Positions 1 to 10,003 of a DNA stretch of 36,983 bases are shown in pieces. The translations under genes were made by a program, and so were the position numbers. Position 1 is the stretch's first letter. Every line of letters begins with the position of its first letter. The notes under the pieces are model-generated. The model saw only the letters and a program-made list of their open reading frames with translations. It was not told the origin of the DNA and searched no databases. Source of the stretch: Myxococcaceae bacterium (lineage in GTDB: Bacteria; Myxococcota; Myxococcia; Myxococcales; Myxococcaceae); NCBI GenBank assembly GCA_020247085.1, contig JADCJJ010000611.1, positions 1-36,983 of the forward strand. Reading direction: 5' to 3'.

Positions 1-284
1 CCCGGCGATGCGCGTCGGCTGCCGTGGATGCGCCGGCACGGCCTCGCGTCGGTCCTCGCGCCTTGCACCGAGCACACCCGGCGATGCGCGTCGGCTGCCG
101 TGGATGCGCCGGCACGGCTTCGCGCCGTTCCAGGGGCCCTGCGCCGAGCACCACCCGGCGACGCGCGTCGGCTACCGTGGGCGCGCCCGCACGGCCTCGC
201 GTCGGTCCCGGCGCCCCGCGCTGAGCCCCCAAATGATGCATGTCGGCTGCCACGCGCTCGTGCCGGTTGATTTCGCGGCGCCGA
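1..284. repeat. Decaying tandem repeat, ~77-bp unit
   Basis: Three clear copies begin at 1, 77 and 154 (unit lengths 76, 77 and 77). A degenerate fourth copy begins near 229-231 and fades by about 284. Each copy starts CCCGGCGAYGCGCGTCGGCT and carries a GCACGGC(C/T)TCGCG block about 35 bases in. Copies 1 and 2 are nearly identical over their first 42 bases, and divergence grows towards the right. The unit is not a multiple of three, so the reading frame rotates from copy to copy and open frames across it are not repeat proteins. The array probably continues left of the window. Function unknown. Confidence 0.8.
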
Positions 285-524
285 TGCGTCCGTTCCCCCG
301 TTCAGGCGCTGGCTCGGGGTCGCGTCGGTGTTGGTCTCTCGCGCTGATCGCCGCTGCGCGAGCGCTCGTGTGCGGAGCACAGGGTGCGCCGGGCACTTCG
401 TCTGCTCCACCCATCGTCCGCCGAGGGGCGCGCCGCACTCCCGTCGCCAGCGTCGAGGCGCGGCCAGGTGCCGACGGCTCGAGCGACTCCTGCGCCAGGG
501 CCAGTTGCTCCCGAGGACTCCGCT
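285..524. other. Non-coding stretch downstream of the MFS gene
   Basis: Together with the tandem repeat, this makes up about 520 bases without a convincing gene. The open frames here are by-products of high GC and lack domain or compositional signatures. I see no clear hairpin-plus-T-tract terminator for the leftward MFS gene. Confidence 0.5.
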
Positions 525-1736
525 TCAGGGCGCGGCCTCGCGCTCGGGCAGGGCCCCCACGACGCGGGTCAGCAGCGCGAGGGCCACGACGTTGGTCGCG
601 ACGATCGCGCCGATGGTGAGCGGAGCGCCATGCTCCAGGGCGGCCCCGAGCCCCACGCCGGACAGTACGAGCCCGACGCCTCGCAAGAGCGACAGCCACC
701 CGAACCCCAGCGCTCTCGCCGACGGCGACACGAAGCGCGACAGCGCCGCCTTCACGGTCGAGTCGAGGATGCCGTTCACAGCGCCCCAGAGCGCGACGCC
801 CAGCCAGACGAGCCCCGGCGCGTCGAGAAAGGCCAGGGCGGCGCCACAGGCGAGCGGCGGCGCCGCGAGCAGCACTGCGGGCCCGCGGCGGTCGTACCGG
901 TGGCCGAGCCAGAGCCCGGTCAGCCCTTCGATGAGCATCGCCACCGCGTACAGCACGGGCACCGTCGCGGCGGAGAGGAGGTGGCGCGACTGCGCGTGGA
1001 GGGCAAGCAGCGGGAACGAGGCCACGCCGCTCGAGAGCACGGCGATGCTGACCGCGTACCGCCAGAACGGCCCCGTCAGGGTCGGCGCCTCGGCCCCCGG
1101 GGCGCCTGCTGGCTCGTAGGCCGTCGGGTCGGGCGCGCACCGACGGAGCCACAGGAGCAGGGCGATCACCGCCGCGCCCGGCACGGCGAGCGTCGCGAAG
1201 GCCAGGCGGTAGTCATCGACGGTCGTCGCGAGCACCGCCGCCACCAGCAGCGGCCCGCAGACGGCGCCCAGTTGGTCCATGAACTGGTGAACCCCGAAGG
1301 CCTTGCCGCGGCCCGTGGCGGCCGACGCGAAGGAGAGCAGGGTGTCCTTCGCGGGCGCCCGAACCGCCTTGCCGAGCCGCTCCCCGGCGTAGAGGAACAT
1401 GGTCAGCGGCAGGCTGCCGGTGGCGCCGAGCAGCGGAACGGTGCCAACCGTCACCAGGTAGCCGGCGAGGGTCCAGGCCCAATACCGGCGCGTGCGCGTG
1501 ACGAGGTACGCCGAGCCCACCCGGAGCCCGTACCCGATGAGCTCTCCGGTGCCTGCAACCGCGCCGACCAGGGTGGCCGACGCGCCGAGCGTCGAGAGGT
1601 AGGGGCCGATGAGGCTCCGCGCGCCTTCGTAGACCATGTCGGCGAAGAGGCTCACCACCCCGAAGGTCAGCACGAACGCCCAGGGGCTGAGCCTGCGCTC
1701 ACCCGCGGCCGGCGCGCCGCCGTCGCTCGTCGTCAC
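525..1736 (-). CDS. MFS family transporter
   Basis: A 403-residue integral membrane protein of the major facilitator superfamily, which move small solutes across the inner membrane by proton coupling or facilitated diffusion. About twelve hydrophobic segments fall in two halves around a charged loop near residues 195-215. After the fourth segment the motif ERLGKAVRAPAKDTLLS matches the conserved cytoplasmic loop of an MFS subfamily often annotated as putative drug or sugar transporters. The substrate cannot be told from sequence. The start is GTG at 1736, preceded by GGGAGG a few bases upstream, so unlike several neighbours it has a usable ribosome binding site. It reads leftward, downstream of the gene ending at 1774 (37-base gap), and may be co-transcribed with it. 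Confidence 0.85.
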   Translation of the reverse strand: MTTSDGGAPAAGERRLSPWAFVLTFGVVSLFADMVYEGARSLIGPYLSTLGASATLVGAVAGTGELIGYGLRVGSAYLVTRTRRYWAWTLAGYLVTVGTVPLLGATGSLPLTMFLYAGERLGKAVRAPAKDTLLSFASAATGRGKAFGVHQFMDQLGAVCGPLLVAAVLATTVDDYRLAFATLAVPGAAVIALLLWLRRCAPDPTAYEPAGAPGAEAPTLTGPFWRYAVSIAVLSSGVASFPLLALHAQSRHLLSAATVPVLYAVAMLIEGLTGLWLGHRYDRRGPAVLLAAPPLACGAALAFLDAPGLVWLGVALWGAVNGILDSTVKAALSRFVSPSARALGFGWLSLLRGVGLVLSGVGLGAALEHGAPLTIGAIVATNVVALALLTRVVGALPEREAAP

Positions 1737-1773
1737 GGGCCTCCCGAAAGCATGTCGTGGTCCCCCTCGGGGG

Positions 1774-2421
1774 TCAGGCCGGGCGGCGCAGACGCATCAC
1801 CAGCAGGGCGGCGGCGATGACCAGGGCGCCCCCCGCGAGGGGGCCGAGGGCGAGCGGCTCGTCGCCGGGCGCGCGCTCGTCGTCGTCCGGCACGAGCGAG
1901 GCCGCGTAGTCCGCCAAGTCGACCGCGTCAGCGCCGTGCCCGACGACGAAGTCGACGACGCCGTTCTTTTCGACCCGGCGCACGTGGAGGTGCCGGGGAC
2001 CGTCGGCGAGGAGCAGCTCGGCGTCGGCTGGCAGCGAGCCGAGGACCCCGGGCGTCGAGGCCACCGAGGGGTCGATGACGACCGTCGCCTTTGGCCCCAG
2101 GGTCGCCGCGACGTGCGCCGCGTCGTCGATGACCTGCGGCGTGCCGGTGGCCTTCGCCAGCAGCAGCTCACCCCGGCTCGAGCGCGCGAGGTACCCGGCG
2201 CCGTCGACGGCCAGGCCACCGAGTGAGGCGGCGGCCCGCTCCGCCACCAGGGCCGACGACACGCCGGCCGCGAGCCTGCCCAGCTTCGCGCCTCGCGAGA
2301 GCTTCGCCGCCGCCGATGTCGCCTTGCCGGCCCGAGCGAGCCGCGCCAGCCCCGAGAAGAGCCCCGCCTCCGCCGCGGTGGGGACGAGCAGCACGGCCGT
2401 GACGACGAGGAGGGGTCGCAT
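1774..2421 (-). CDS. Exported, membrane-anchored protein of unknown function
   Basis: Not recognised. The 215-residue product begins with a signal peptide (MRPLLVVTAVLLVPTAAEAG). An Ala/Gly/Ser-rich helical stretch follows to about residue 75, then a mixed alpha/beta segment of about 100 residues, an acidic PDDDERAPGDE patch, and a C-terminal transmembrane helix ending in RLRRPA. This predicts a periplasmic domain tethered by its C-terminus. The frame stays open upstream to 2730, but that would run over accA. The ATG at 2421 gives a proper signal peptide, and it has a -10-like TACCGT exactly 8 bases upstream with no Shine-Dalgarno. It is divergent from accA with a 100-base gap. Confidence 0.6.
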   Translation of the reverse strand: MRPLLVVTAVLLVPTAAEAGLFSGLARLARAGKATSAAAKLSRGAKLGRLAAGVSSALVAERAAASLGGLAVDGAGYLARSSRGELLLAKATGTPQVIDDAAHVAATLGPKATVVIDPSVASTPGVLGSLPADAELLLADGPRHLHVRRVEKNGVVDFVVGHGADAVDLADYAASLVPDDDERAPGDEPLALGPLAGGALVIAAALLVMRLRRPA

Positions 2422-2482
2422 GGGTTGAGACGGTAGTCCAACGGGCTTCCGCTGGCAGCCGCGCGGCAGGCGACGACGAGGC

Positions 2483-2511
2483 TTGCCCGTCGGACGCCAT
2501 CGGGCGATACC
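2483..2511 (+). promoter_or_regulatory. Candidate housekeeping promoter of accA
   Basis: TTGCCC (2483-2488), a 17-base spacer and GATACC (2506-2511), then 10 bases to the accA ATG. The spacing is ideal for a sigma-70-type promoter and would start transcription at or within a few bases of the ATG. There is no Shine-Dalgarno. Prediction only. Confidence 0.4.
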
Positions 2512-2521
2512 AGCCGCCACC

Positions 2522-3490
<969 letters not shown>

Positions 3491-3497
3491 ACGCCCG

Positions 3498-4178
<681 letters not shown>

Positions 4179-4190
<12 letters not shown>

Positions 4191-4203
4191 CGCGCCCGGG
4201 CGG
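4179..4203 (+). terminator. GC-rich hairpin at the end of cmk
   Basis: CCGCCCGG (4179-4186) and CCGGGCGG (4196-4203) form an 8-bp stem around a 9-base loop holding the cmk stop codon. There is no T-tract, so this is at best a weak or Rho-assisted end of the accA-cmk unit before the kinase gene. Confidence 0.3.
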
Positions 4204-4283
4204 GGGTGTCGCAGCCTGTCGCACCGCGCGGTGTGAGCGCGAACTTCCCCGGAGCAGGGAGCGAGGTAGACTTTTCCCTTCGG

Positions 4284-6170
4284 ATGAAGCTGGTTCCTGA
4301 CGAGTTCACAGGCAGGCGCTACGGCAAATACGAGGTGCTGTGCCGCCTCGCCGTGGGAGGCATGGCTGAGATCTTCCTCGGCTTCGCCCTGTCAGGGCCA
4401 CTCCAGCGGCGCGCCGTGGTGCTCAAGAACATCCTCCCCGAGCAGCGGGAGGATCCCGTCGCGCTGCAGATGCTGCTCGACGAGGCGCGTGTGACGGCCA
4501 CGCTGGCGCACCCGAACGTGGCGCAGGTGGTCGATCTCGAGCGGGCCGCCGACGACGTGCTGATGGTGATCGAGTTCATCCAGGGTGCGAACGTCGAAGA
4601 GATCGTCGAGGTCTGGGGCCGGCAGGGTGAGGGGGTGCCGCTGGGGTACGCGCTGGCGACGATCCGCGAGGCGGCGCAGGGGCTGGCGCACGCCCACCTG
4701 CACAAGGACGCGAAGGGCGCGGCGCAGCCAATCGTTCACCGCGACGTCACGCCGCGGAACATCATGACCAGCTTCGACGGCGCCACGAAGGTGCTCGACT
4801 TCGGCATCGCGCGGGCGATGGGCACCCAGCGGCGCACCGTGGCCGGCATGGTGCGCGGCACGACCGCCTACATGTCGCCCGAGCAGGCCGTCGGGAAAGA
4901 CCTCGACCCCCGCAGCGACATCTTCTCGCTGGGCGTCATCTGCCACGAGCTGCTGACGGGGCAGCGGCTCTTCCTGCGGGGCAACCCCGGCGCCGAGATG
5001 GCGGCGGTCTACGAGGCCGAGATTCCCCTGCCGTCGAAGGTGAACCGGCGCGTGCCCAGGGCGGTCGACGCGGTGGTGATGAAGGCGCTCGAGCGCAACC
5101 GCGACAAGCGGTACCAGACGGCGACCGACCTCATCCGCGACCTGTCGCTGGCGGCGGGCTCGACGACGTGGAGCCGGGAGCGCTGCGCCGAGATGGTGCG
5201 AGCTCGCTTCGCCGACCGGCTGCGCGACCTCGAGCGGCTGCTCGTGCGCATTCCCCGGGACTCGGGCACCGACGCGCACCCGGTGCTCGAGCCGCCATCC
5301 GAGGGGAGAACGGTCATGGTGCCCAGGCCTCGCGACGATCAGCCGGTCGTCAGACCTCCGCGGCTCACCATCGAGCCTCCACCGGAGGACACCGAGGGCC
5401 GCGTCCGCATGCTGGCGGGGCTCGAGAGCACCGGCGAGCAGGAGGGGGCCGGGCTGCTCGACGAGCCGGCGACCGGAGAGGTCCCCGGGTTCCAGGCGAG
5501 CCGCGTGCCGCCGATGCCTGGCGAGCCCATCGAGGGGCGCCACAGGAGTTCCCCGTCGCAGGCGTCGCGGCTGTCGACGCCTCCGACCCAGCCGATCAAG
5601 CCGGTCGCGCCGGCGCCGCCACCCGCGCCGCGGCCCTCGACGCCTCCGCCCCAGCTGGCCCGGCCCTCGACACCCCCGCCCCAGCCCGCGCGCCCATCGA
5701 CGCCGCCGGCGCAGCCCGGGCTCTCGGTCGACAGCCTGTTCGGTGACGTCGAGTCGACGGGAAACCGCACGGTGCCTTCCCGGGCTTCAGCGCGGAACCT
5801 GCAGCCGGCCGGGCTCGTGGCGTCGCCCGCCGAGCTCGAGGAGCCGCCGAAGCGCTCGAGCGCCCCGGTGGTGGTGGCCTTGCTCCTCGCGCTCGTGCTG
5901 GGGGCTGGCGGCGGAATCGTCGTCTACTCGACGATGACGAAGCAGGCGGGCGTCGGCGGGCTGTCGCTCAAGTCCGATCGGCCCGCCACGGTGCTCCTGT
6001 CGGGCAAGGTGCTCGGGACGACGCCGCTCGTCTCGTGGCTCCCACCGGGGCAGCATGTGCTCACGCTCCAGGAGGCCGATGGCACGTCACGGGCCATGAC
6101 GGTGACGATCGAGCCCAGCCAGGTCGTCGAGACGGAGATCTCGCTCGACACGCTGCGCAAGGGACCGTGA
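4284..6170 (+). CDS. Membrane-anchored Ser/Thr protein kinase with PEGA-like tail
   Basis: A Hanks-type (PknB-like) kinase of 628 residues. In the kinase domain (about 16-300), VGGMAEIFL is the Gly-rich loop, K48 the ATP-binding lysine, E67 the alpha-C glutamate, H152-R153-D154 with N159 the catalytic loop (HRDVTPRN, a style common in myxobacteria), D172-F173-G174 the metal-binding motif and SPEQ the activation-segment end. A Pro/Ser/Thr-rich linker follows (about 330-530), with three RPSTPPxQ units near 5632-5720. Then come a single transmembrane helix (about 533-552) and an extracytoplasmic PEGA-like beta domain (SDRPATVLLSGKVLGTTPLV). The kinase faces the cytosol and the tail may sense the envelope. 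ATG 4284 is chosen over GTG 4206 because the family starts just before the YxKYEVL segment and a TAGACT lies 11 bases upstream. Target unknown. Confidence 0.9.
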   Translation: MKLVPDEFTGRRYGKYEVLCRLAVGGMAEIFLGFALSGPLQRRAVVLKNILPEQREDPVALQMLLDEARVTATLAHPNVAQVVDLERAADDVLMVIEFIQGANVEEIVEVWGRQGEGVPLGYALATIREAAQGLAHAHLHKDAKGAAQPIVHRDVTPRNIMTSFDGATKVLDFGIARAMGTQRRTVAGMVRGTTAYMSPEQAVGKDLDPRSDIFSLGVICHELLTGQRLFLRGNPGAEMAAVYEAEIPLPSKVNRRVPRAVDAVVMKALERNRDKRYQTATDLIRDLSLAAGSTTWSRERCAEMVRARFADRLRDLERLLVRIPRDSGTDAHPVLEPPSEGRTVMVPRPRDDQPVVRPPRLTIEPPPEDTEGRVRMLAGLESTGEQEGAGLLDEPATGEVPGFQASRVPPMPGEPIEGRHRSSPSQASRLSTPPTQPIKPVAPAPPPAPRPSTPPPQLARPSTPPPQPARPSTPPAQPGLSVDSLFGDVESTGNRTVPSRASARNLQPAGLVASPAELEEPPKRSSAPVVVALLLALVLGAGGGIVVYSTMTKQAGVGGLSLKSDRPATVLLSGKVLGTTPLVSWLPPGQHVLTLQEADGTSRAMTVTIEPSQVVETEISLDTLRKGP

Positions 6171-6261
6171 GCCCCCGCCCCAGCCGCGCGCTGACGACGC
6201 AGACGCCGAGCGGGCCGGTGGGTCGCGACACCGGCGCCGCTTCCGGGGTATGCCGCCGCGC

Positions 6262-8160
6262 ATGATCAACGCCCTCGCGCTCTCGTGCGCCCTCGTCGTG
6301 AGCAACGCCCCCACGTCACCCGGCAAGCCGGCCGCTGCTGCCGGGGCGGCGGCTGCGAAGGCAGATGAGGCCCGTGCCGCCGAGGCGAAGACCTTCGCGC
6401 TCTCGCTCAACGAGCAGCTGAAGAAGCTCTGGGTTCGCAGCGCGACCGCCGAGTGGATCAAGGCCACCCACATCACCGACGACACCGAGCGGAACGCCGC
6501 CGCGCTCAACGAAGACGTGATGGCCTTCATGAGCACAGCGCTCAAGCAGTCGGTCGCGTTCTCGGGCGCAAGGCTCGACCCAGAGACGGCGCGCTTCCTG
6601 TACCTGCTGCGGGTGGCCCAGTCGCTGCCGGCGCCATCGGACCCGGCCAGGCGCGCCGAGCTCGCCCAGACGGCGGCGAAGCTCGAGGGACTCTACGGCA
6701 AGGGCAAGTGGTGCGGTGAGGGTTACGTCGCTGGAAAAGATCCGAAGGCCGACGAGCTGAAGTGCCGCGACCTCGGGGCGCTCTCGAAGGTGCTGTCGAG
6801 CGTGGGTGACAAGAAGCCGCCGACCCCGGCGCAGCAGCTCGAGGCCTGGCGCGGCTGGCACGAGATCTCGAAGGACATGCGCCCGCTGTACACGCGCCTC
6901 GTCGAGCTCTCGAACGAGGGCGCCCGCGAGATCGGCGCGAAGGACCTCGGCGAGCTCTGGCGAAGCGCCTACGACATGAGCCCCGCCGAGTTCGAGGCCG
7001 AGACCGACCGCCTCTGGGCCCAGGTCAAGCCCCTGTACGATCAGCTCCACTGCTACGTGCGCGCGCGCCTGTCGCAGAAGTACGGGCCCGCGGTCGTCCC
7101 TGCGAAGGGACCGCTCCCGGCGCACCTGCTCGGCAACATGTGGGCCCAGGAGTGGAGCAACGTCTACCCGCTCGTCGAGCCGTACCAGAACCAGCCCAGC
7201 CTCGACGTCACCGCCGGGCTGCAGAAGCTCGCGAAGGCGAAGAAGCTCGACGAGCAGGGCCTCGTCCGCATTGGAGAGCGGTTCTTCACCTCGCTCGGCT
7301 TCGACCCGCTGCCGGCGACCTTCTGGGAGCGGAGTCAGTTCACCAAGCCGCGCGACCGCGACGTCGTCTGCCACGCCAGCGCGTGGGACGTGACGTACTC
7401 GAACGACCTGCGCATCAAGATGTGCATCAAGCTCGACGAGGAGGACCTCATCACGGTGCACCACGAGCTCGGGCACGACTACTACTTCATGTCGTACTGG
7501 CAGAAGCCGGTGCTCTTCCAGCAGGGCGCCAACGACGGGTTCCACGAGGCCATCGGCGACGCACTGACGCTGTCGATCACCCCCCAGTACCTCAAGGAGC
7601 TGGGCCTGCTCACCACGCTGCCGAAGGACGACAAGGGCCTCATCAACGTGCAGATGAAGGACGCGCTCGAGAAGATCGCCTTCCTGCCCTTCGGGCGAAT
7701 GATCGACCAGTGGCGGTGGGACGTGTTCGCCGGCAAGGTGCCGCCGTCGAAGTACAACGAGCACTGGTGGGCGTTGCGGCTCAAGTACCAGGGCCTGACG
7801 CCGCCAGCTGGGGCGCGCGACGAGGCGTTCTTCGACCCCGGCGCGAAGTACCACATCCCCGCGAACGTACCGTACATGCGCTACTTCCTCGCGCGCATCC
7901 TCCAGTTCCAGTTCCACCGCGCGATGTGCCAGCTCGCCGGCCACCAGGGGCCCCTTCACACCTGCAGCGTCTACGGGAACAAGGCCGCCGGCGCGAAGCT
8001 CAAGGCCATGCTCGAGCTCGGCGCCTCGAAGCCCTGGCCCGACGCCCTCGAGGTGCTCACCGGCCAACGCCAGATGGATGCCTCGGCCCTCGTCGAGTAC
8101 TTCCAGCCGCTCCAGACGTGGCTCGCTGAACAGAACAAGGGCCAGACCTGCGGCTGGTGA
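6262..8160 (+). CDS. Secreted M2-family (ACE-like) zinc metallopeptidase
   Basis: 632 residues, typical for a single-domain peptidase family M2 protein (angiotensin-converting-enzyme fold), which are zinc dipeptidyl carboxypeptidases. A signal peptide ([17 protein letters not shown]) predicts export. The zinc site is HHELGH (HExxH at 401-405) with the third ligand E429 in GFHEAIGD, the spacing expected for M2. Downstream, [15 protein letters not shown] and the Cys residues near 560-580 match the family's C-terminal half. Two in-frame ATGs exist at 6250 and 6262. I prefer 6262 because TATGCC lies 7 bases before it and it leaves a cleaner signal peptide. It stands alone between the kinase and cspA. 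The physiological substrate in bacteria is not established. Confidence 0.9.
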   Translation: MINALALSCALVVSNAPTSPGKPAAAAGAAAAKADEARAAEAKTFALSLNEQLKKLWVRSATAEWIKATHITDDTERNAAALNEDVMAFMSTALKQSVAFSGARLDPETARFLYLLRVAQSLPAPSDPARRAELAQTAAKLEGLYGKGKWCGEGYVAGKDPKADELKCRDLGALSKVLSSVGDKKPPTPAQQLEAWRGWHEISKDMRPLYTRLVELSNEGAREIGAKDLGELWRSAYDMSPAEFEAETDRLWAQVKPLYDQLHCYVRARLSQKYGPAVVPAKGPLPAHLLGNMWAQEWSNVYPLVEPYQNQPSLDVTAGLQKLAKAKKLDEQGLVRIGERFFTSLGFDPLPATFWERSQFTKPRDRDVVCHASAWDVTYSNDLRIKMCIKLDEEDLITVHHELGHDYYFMSYWQKPVLFQQGANDGFHEAIGDALTLSITPQYLKELGLLTTLPKDDKGLINVQMKDALEKIAFLPFGRMIDQWRWDVFAGKVPPSKYNEHWWALRLKYQGLTPPAGARDEAFFDPGAKYHIPANVPYMRYFLARILQFQFHRAMCQLAGHQGPLHTCSVYGNKAAGAKLKAMLELGASKPWPDALEVLTGQRQMDASALVEYFQPLQTWLAEQNKGQTCGW

Positions 8161-8300
8161 CGCTGGCAAACGTCAGCCTGGCGGCAGGCGGTCGCAGAAA
8201 AGACACAGGCAGGGGCTGGACGCAGGCTCGATCGTCTTTGTAGACACCGGTGACCCTTCCGAGGTGGGGGGGCGTTCAACGGAAGAAAGACGAGACAAAG

Positions 8301-8504
8301 ATGGCGACTGGTACTGTCAAGTGGTTCAACGACGCGAAGGGCTTCGGCTTCATCACGCAGGACGGCGGCGGTGAAGACGTGTTCTGCCACCACACGGCGA
8401 TCCAGATGGATGGGTTCCGCACCCTCCAGGAGGGTCAGAAGGTGGAGTTCGAGGTGACCCGTGGGCCCAAGGGCCTGCAGGCCCAGAACGTTCGCGCGGC
8501 CTGA
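8301..8504 (+). CDS. cspA: Cold-shock domain protein
   Basis: A 67-residue single cold-shock domain, an OB-fold RNA/ssDNA chaperone. RNP1 (KGFGFIT) and RNP2 (DVFCHHTAI, with C-H in place of the usual F-V-H) are both present, after [14 protein letters not shown]. The ATG at 8301 is the family start; the frame is open upstream but without homology. A purine-rich GGAAGAAAGACGAG segment lies 6-20 bases before the ATG. The 140-base leader (8161-8300) could act as a cold-responsive 5' UTR, as in other csp genes, but I cannot fold it reliably here. A strong terminator follows. Confidence 0.95.
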   Translation: MATGTVKWFNDAKGFGFITQDGGGEDVFCHHTAIQMDGFRTLQEGQKVEFEVTRGPKGLQAQNVRAA

Positions 8505-8532
8505 GTCTCGCACGAGAGAATCAGGGGGAGAG

Positions 8533-8558
8533 GCCCGGTGGCGTCACCGGGCTTTTTT
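8533..8558 (+). terminator. Rho-independent terminator of cspA
   Basis: A perfect 8-bp stem, GCCCGGTG (8533-8540) and CACCGGGC (8545-8552), with loop GCGT, is followed by TTTTTTC and TTTT. This is the best intrinsic terminator in the window. It ends only 24-30 bases before the moaC start. Confidence 0.9.
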
Positions 8559-8588
8559 CTTTTCCAAAAGCATGGTTCGACGGCGCCC

Positions 8589-9062
8589 ATGAAGATGGTC
8601 GACGTGGGCGGGAAGGAGAAGACCGAGCGGGTCGCGGTCGCCAGGGGGCGGCTGCGCATGTCGAGCGCGGCCCTGGCCGCCATACGTGAGCGGACGGTCG
8701 AGAAGGGCGACGTGCTGGCGGCGGCCCGACTGGCGGCCATTCTCGGGGCGAAGAAGACGCCCGATCTCGGGCCGTTGTGCCACCCCATCGCACTGTCAGG
8801 GGTCGAGGTCGACCTCGCGACGGGGGCCGAGGGCGTCGACATCAAGGTGACGGTGAAGACCGTCGACCGCACCGGCGTCGAGATGGAGGCCCTCACCGCC
8901 GTCTCTGCCGCCGCGCTCACCGTGTACGACATGCTCAAAGCCATCGACCGAGGCATGGTCATCGAGGCCGTGCAGCTCGAGCACAAGCGTGGCGGCCGCT
9001 CCGGCGCGTGGACGCGGCGCGAAGCTCAGGGGGCCCGGCCCCCGTCGCGGAGGAAGCCATGA
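8589..9062 (+). CDS. moaC: Cyclic pyranopterin monophosphate synthase MoaC
   Basis: 157 residues. With MoaA it converts GTP to cyclic pyranopterin monophosphate in molybdenum cofactor synthesis; MoaC cleaves the 3',8-cyclo intermediate. Family hallmarks are MVDVGGK, TERVAVARG, KKTPDLGPLCHPI, the VxTxxRTGVEMEALTAVS block and the K-D-M segment around TVYDMLKAIDRGM. The usual 8-12 residue N-terminal extension is missing. The only upstream in-frame start (8538) lies inside the cspA terminator, so ATG 8589 is used. I see neither a Shine-Dalgarno nor a -10 immediately upstream. It overlaps the WD40 gene by ATGA. No other molybdenum cofactor gene is in the window. Confidence 0.95.
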   Translation: MKMVDVGGKEKTERVAVARGRLRMSSAALAAIRERTVEKGDVLAAARLAAILGAKKTPDLGPLCHPIALSGVEVDLATGAEGVDIKVTVKTVDRTGVEMEALTAVSAAALTVYDMLKAIDRGMVIEAVQLEHKRGGRSGAWTRREAQGARPPSRRKP

Positions 9063-10003
9063 TCGCCCTCGTCGTCTCGATGCTGCTGTCGGGCCTGACG
9101 CCTGACCCGCTGCTCCCCGGTGCACCAGCAGTGCTGCGCGGCCACACCGACACGGTGATGTCGGTCGCCTTCAGCCCCGACGGCAAGGTGCTGGCCTCGG
9201 GGAGCCGGGACAAGACGGTGCGCCTGTGGAGCCTCGAGACGGGTGAGGCGCTGCGCGCGATTCCCGGCGCGCGGCAGCAGCCCGTGGCGCTCGCCTTCTC
9301 GAGCGACGGCGCGCAGCTGGCCATCGGCGACTCGGCCTTCGAGGTGCGCGTCGCCGAGGTCGCCACGGGGAAGATCCTGGCCACGATGCTGCACCCCGAC
9401 TCGATCTCGCAGGTCGCCTTCGACGTCTCGGGGAGCACGCTGCTCGTCACGGGCTACAACGGAAACGCAGCGCGCTACTCGCTCCCGGACGGAAAGACGC
9501 TGAAGGAGCTGCGGGGCATGTCCGTCGTCGTACTGCCAGAGGGGCGCGAGGTGCTGCTGTCGACCCCCGACCATGTCATCCGGCAGGTCGAGCTCAAGAC
9601 GGGCAAGTCGAAGAGGGACATCGCGACGCAGGCGCACGCAGCCATGCTGTTGGCCTCGCGCGACGGGAAGGCGCTCGTCACCTGGAGCCCCACCGAGCGC
9701 GACGTGCGGGTGTGGGACCGCGCGGGCGGCAAGGTGGTGGCGACGCTCAAAGGCCCCGCGCCCGACCTGACCGTGCCCGAGCGCGCGCTGTCGGCCGTCG
9801 TCGAGTCAGCCGCGCTGTCGGGCGACGGGCGGCTGCTGGCCATCAGCGCGGCCGACAAGTCGCTGCGCGTGTGGAACGTGCAGAAGGGCACGATCCTCGT
9901 CACCTTTCCGCTCCAGCAGCGGGCGGCGATCGCCTTCTCGCCCGACGGCGCGTACGTCGCCGCGGCTGACGCCGGGCTCATCAAGCTCTTCAAGGTGCCG
10001 TGA
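9059..10003 (+). CDS. Exported WD40-repeat protein
   Basis: 314 residues. A short hydrophobic N-terminus (MIALVVSMLLSGLTPDP) suggests export. WD40 beta-propeller repeats follow. The clearest are the first (GHTDTVMSVAFSPDGK...RLW, about 26-57) and the last two (SGDGRLLAISAADKSLRVW and AFSPDGAYVAAADAGLIKLF), with degenerate blades between. Such propellers are binding platforms and the partner is unknown. The start is the ATG that overlaps the moaC stop as ATGA, with a good Shine-Dalgarno (GGAGGAAG), so translation is probably coupled to moaC. The functional reason for pairing with moaC is unclear. Its 3' end overlaps the convergent NUDIX gene by 14 bases. Confidence 0.8.
   Translation: MIALVVSMLLSGLTPDPLLPGAPAVLRGHTDTVMSVAFSPDGKVLASGSRDKTVRLWSLETGEALRAIPGARQQPVALAFSSDGAQLAIGDSAFEVRVAEVATGKILATMLHPDSISQVAFDVSGSTLLVTGYNGNAARYSLPDGKTLKELRGMSVVVLPEGREVLLSTPDHVIRQVELKTGKSKRDIATQAHAAMLLASRDGKALVTWSPTERDVRVWDRAGGKVVATLKGPAPDLTVPERALSAVVESAALSGDGRLLAISAADKSLRVWNVQKGTILVTFPLQQRAAIAFSPDGAYVAAADAGLIKLFKVP

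Noticed and set aside
172-1152. Long minus-strand open frame across the repeat and MFS region
   Set aside because: It runs antiparallel to nothing functional and overlaps the MFS gene out of frame. Its translation is Arg/Ala/Pro-rich, typical of GC-rich shadow frames.
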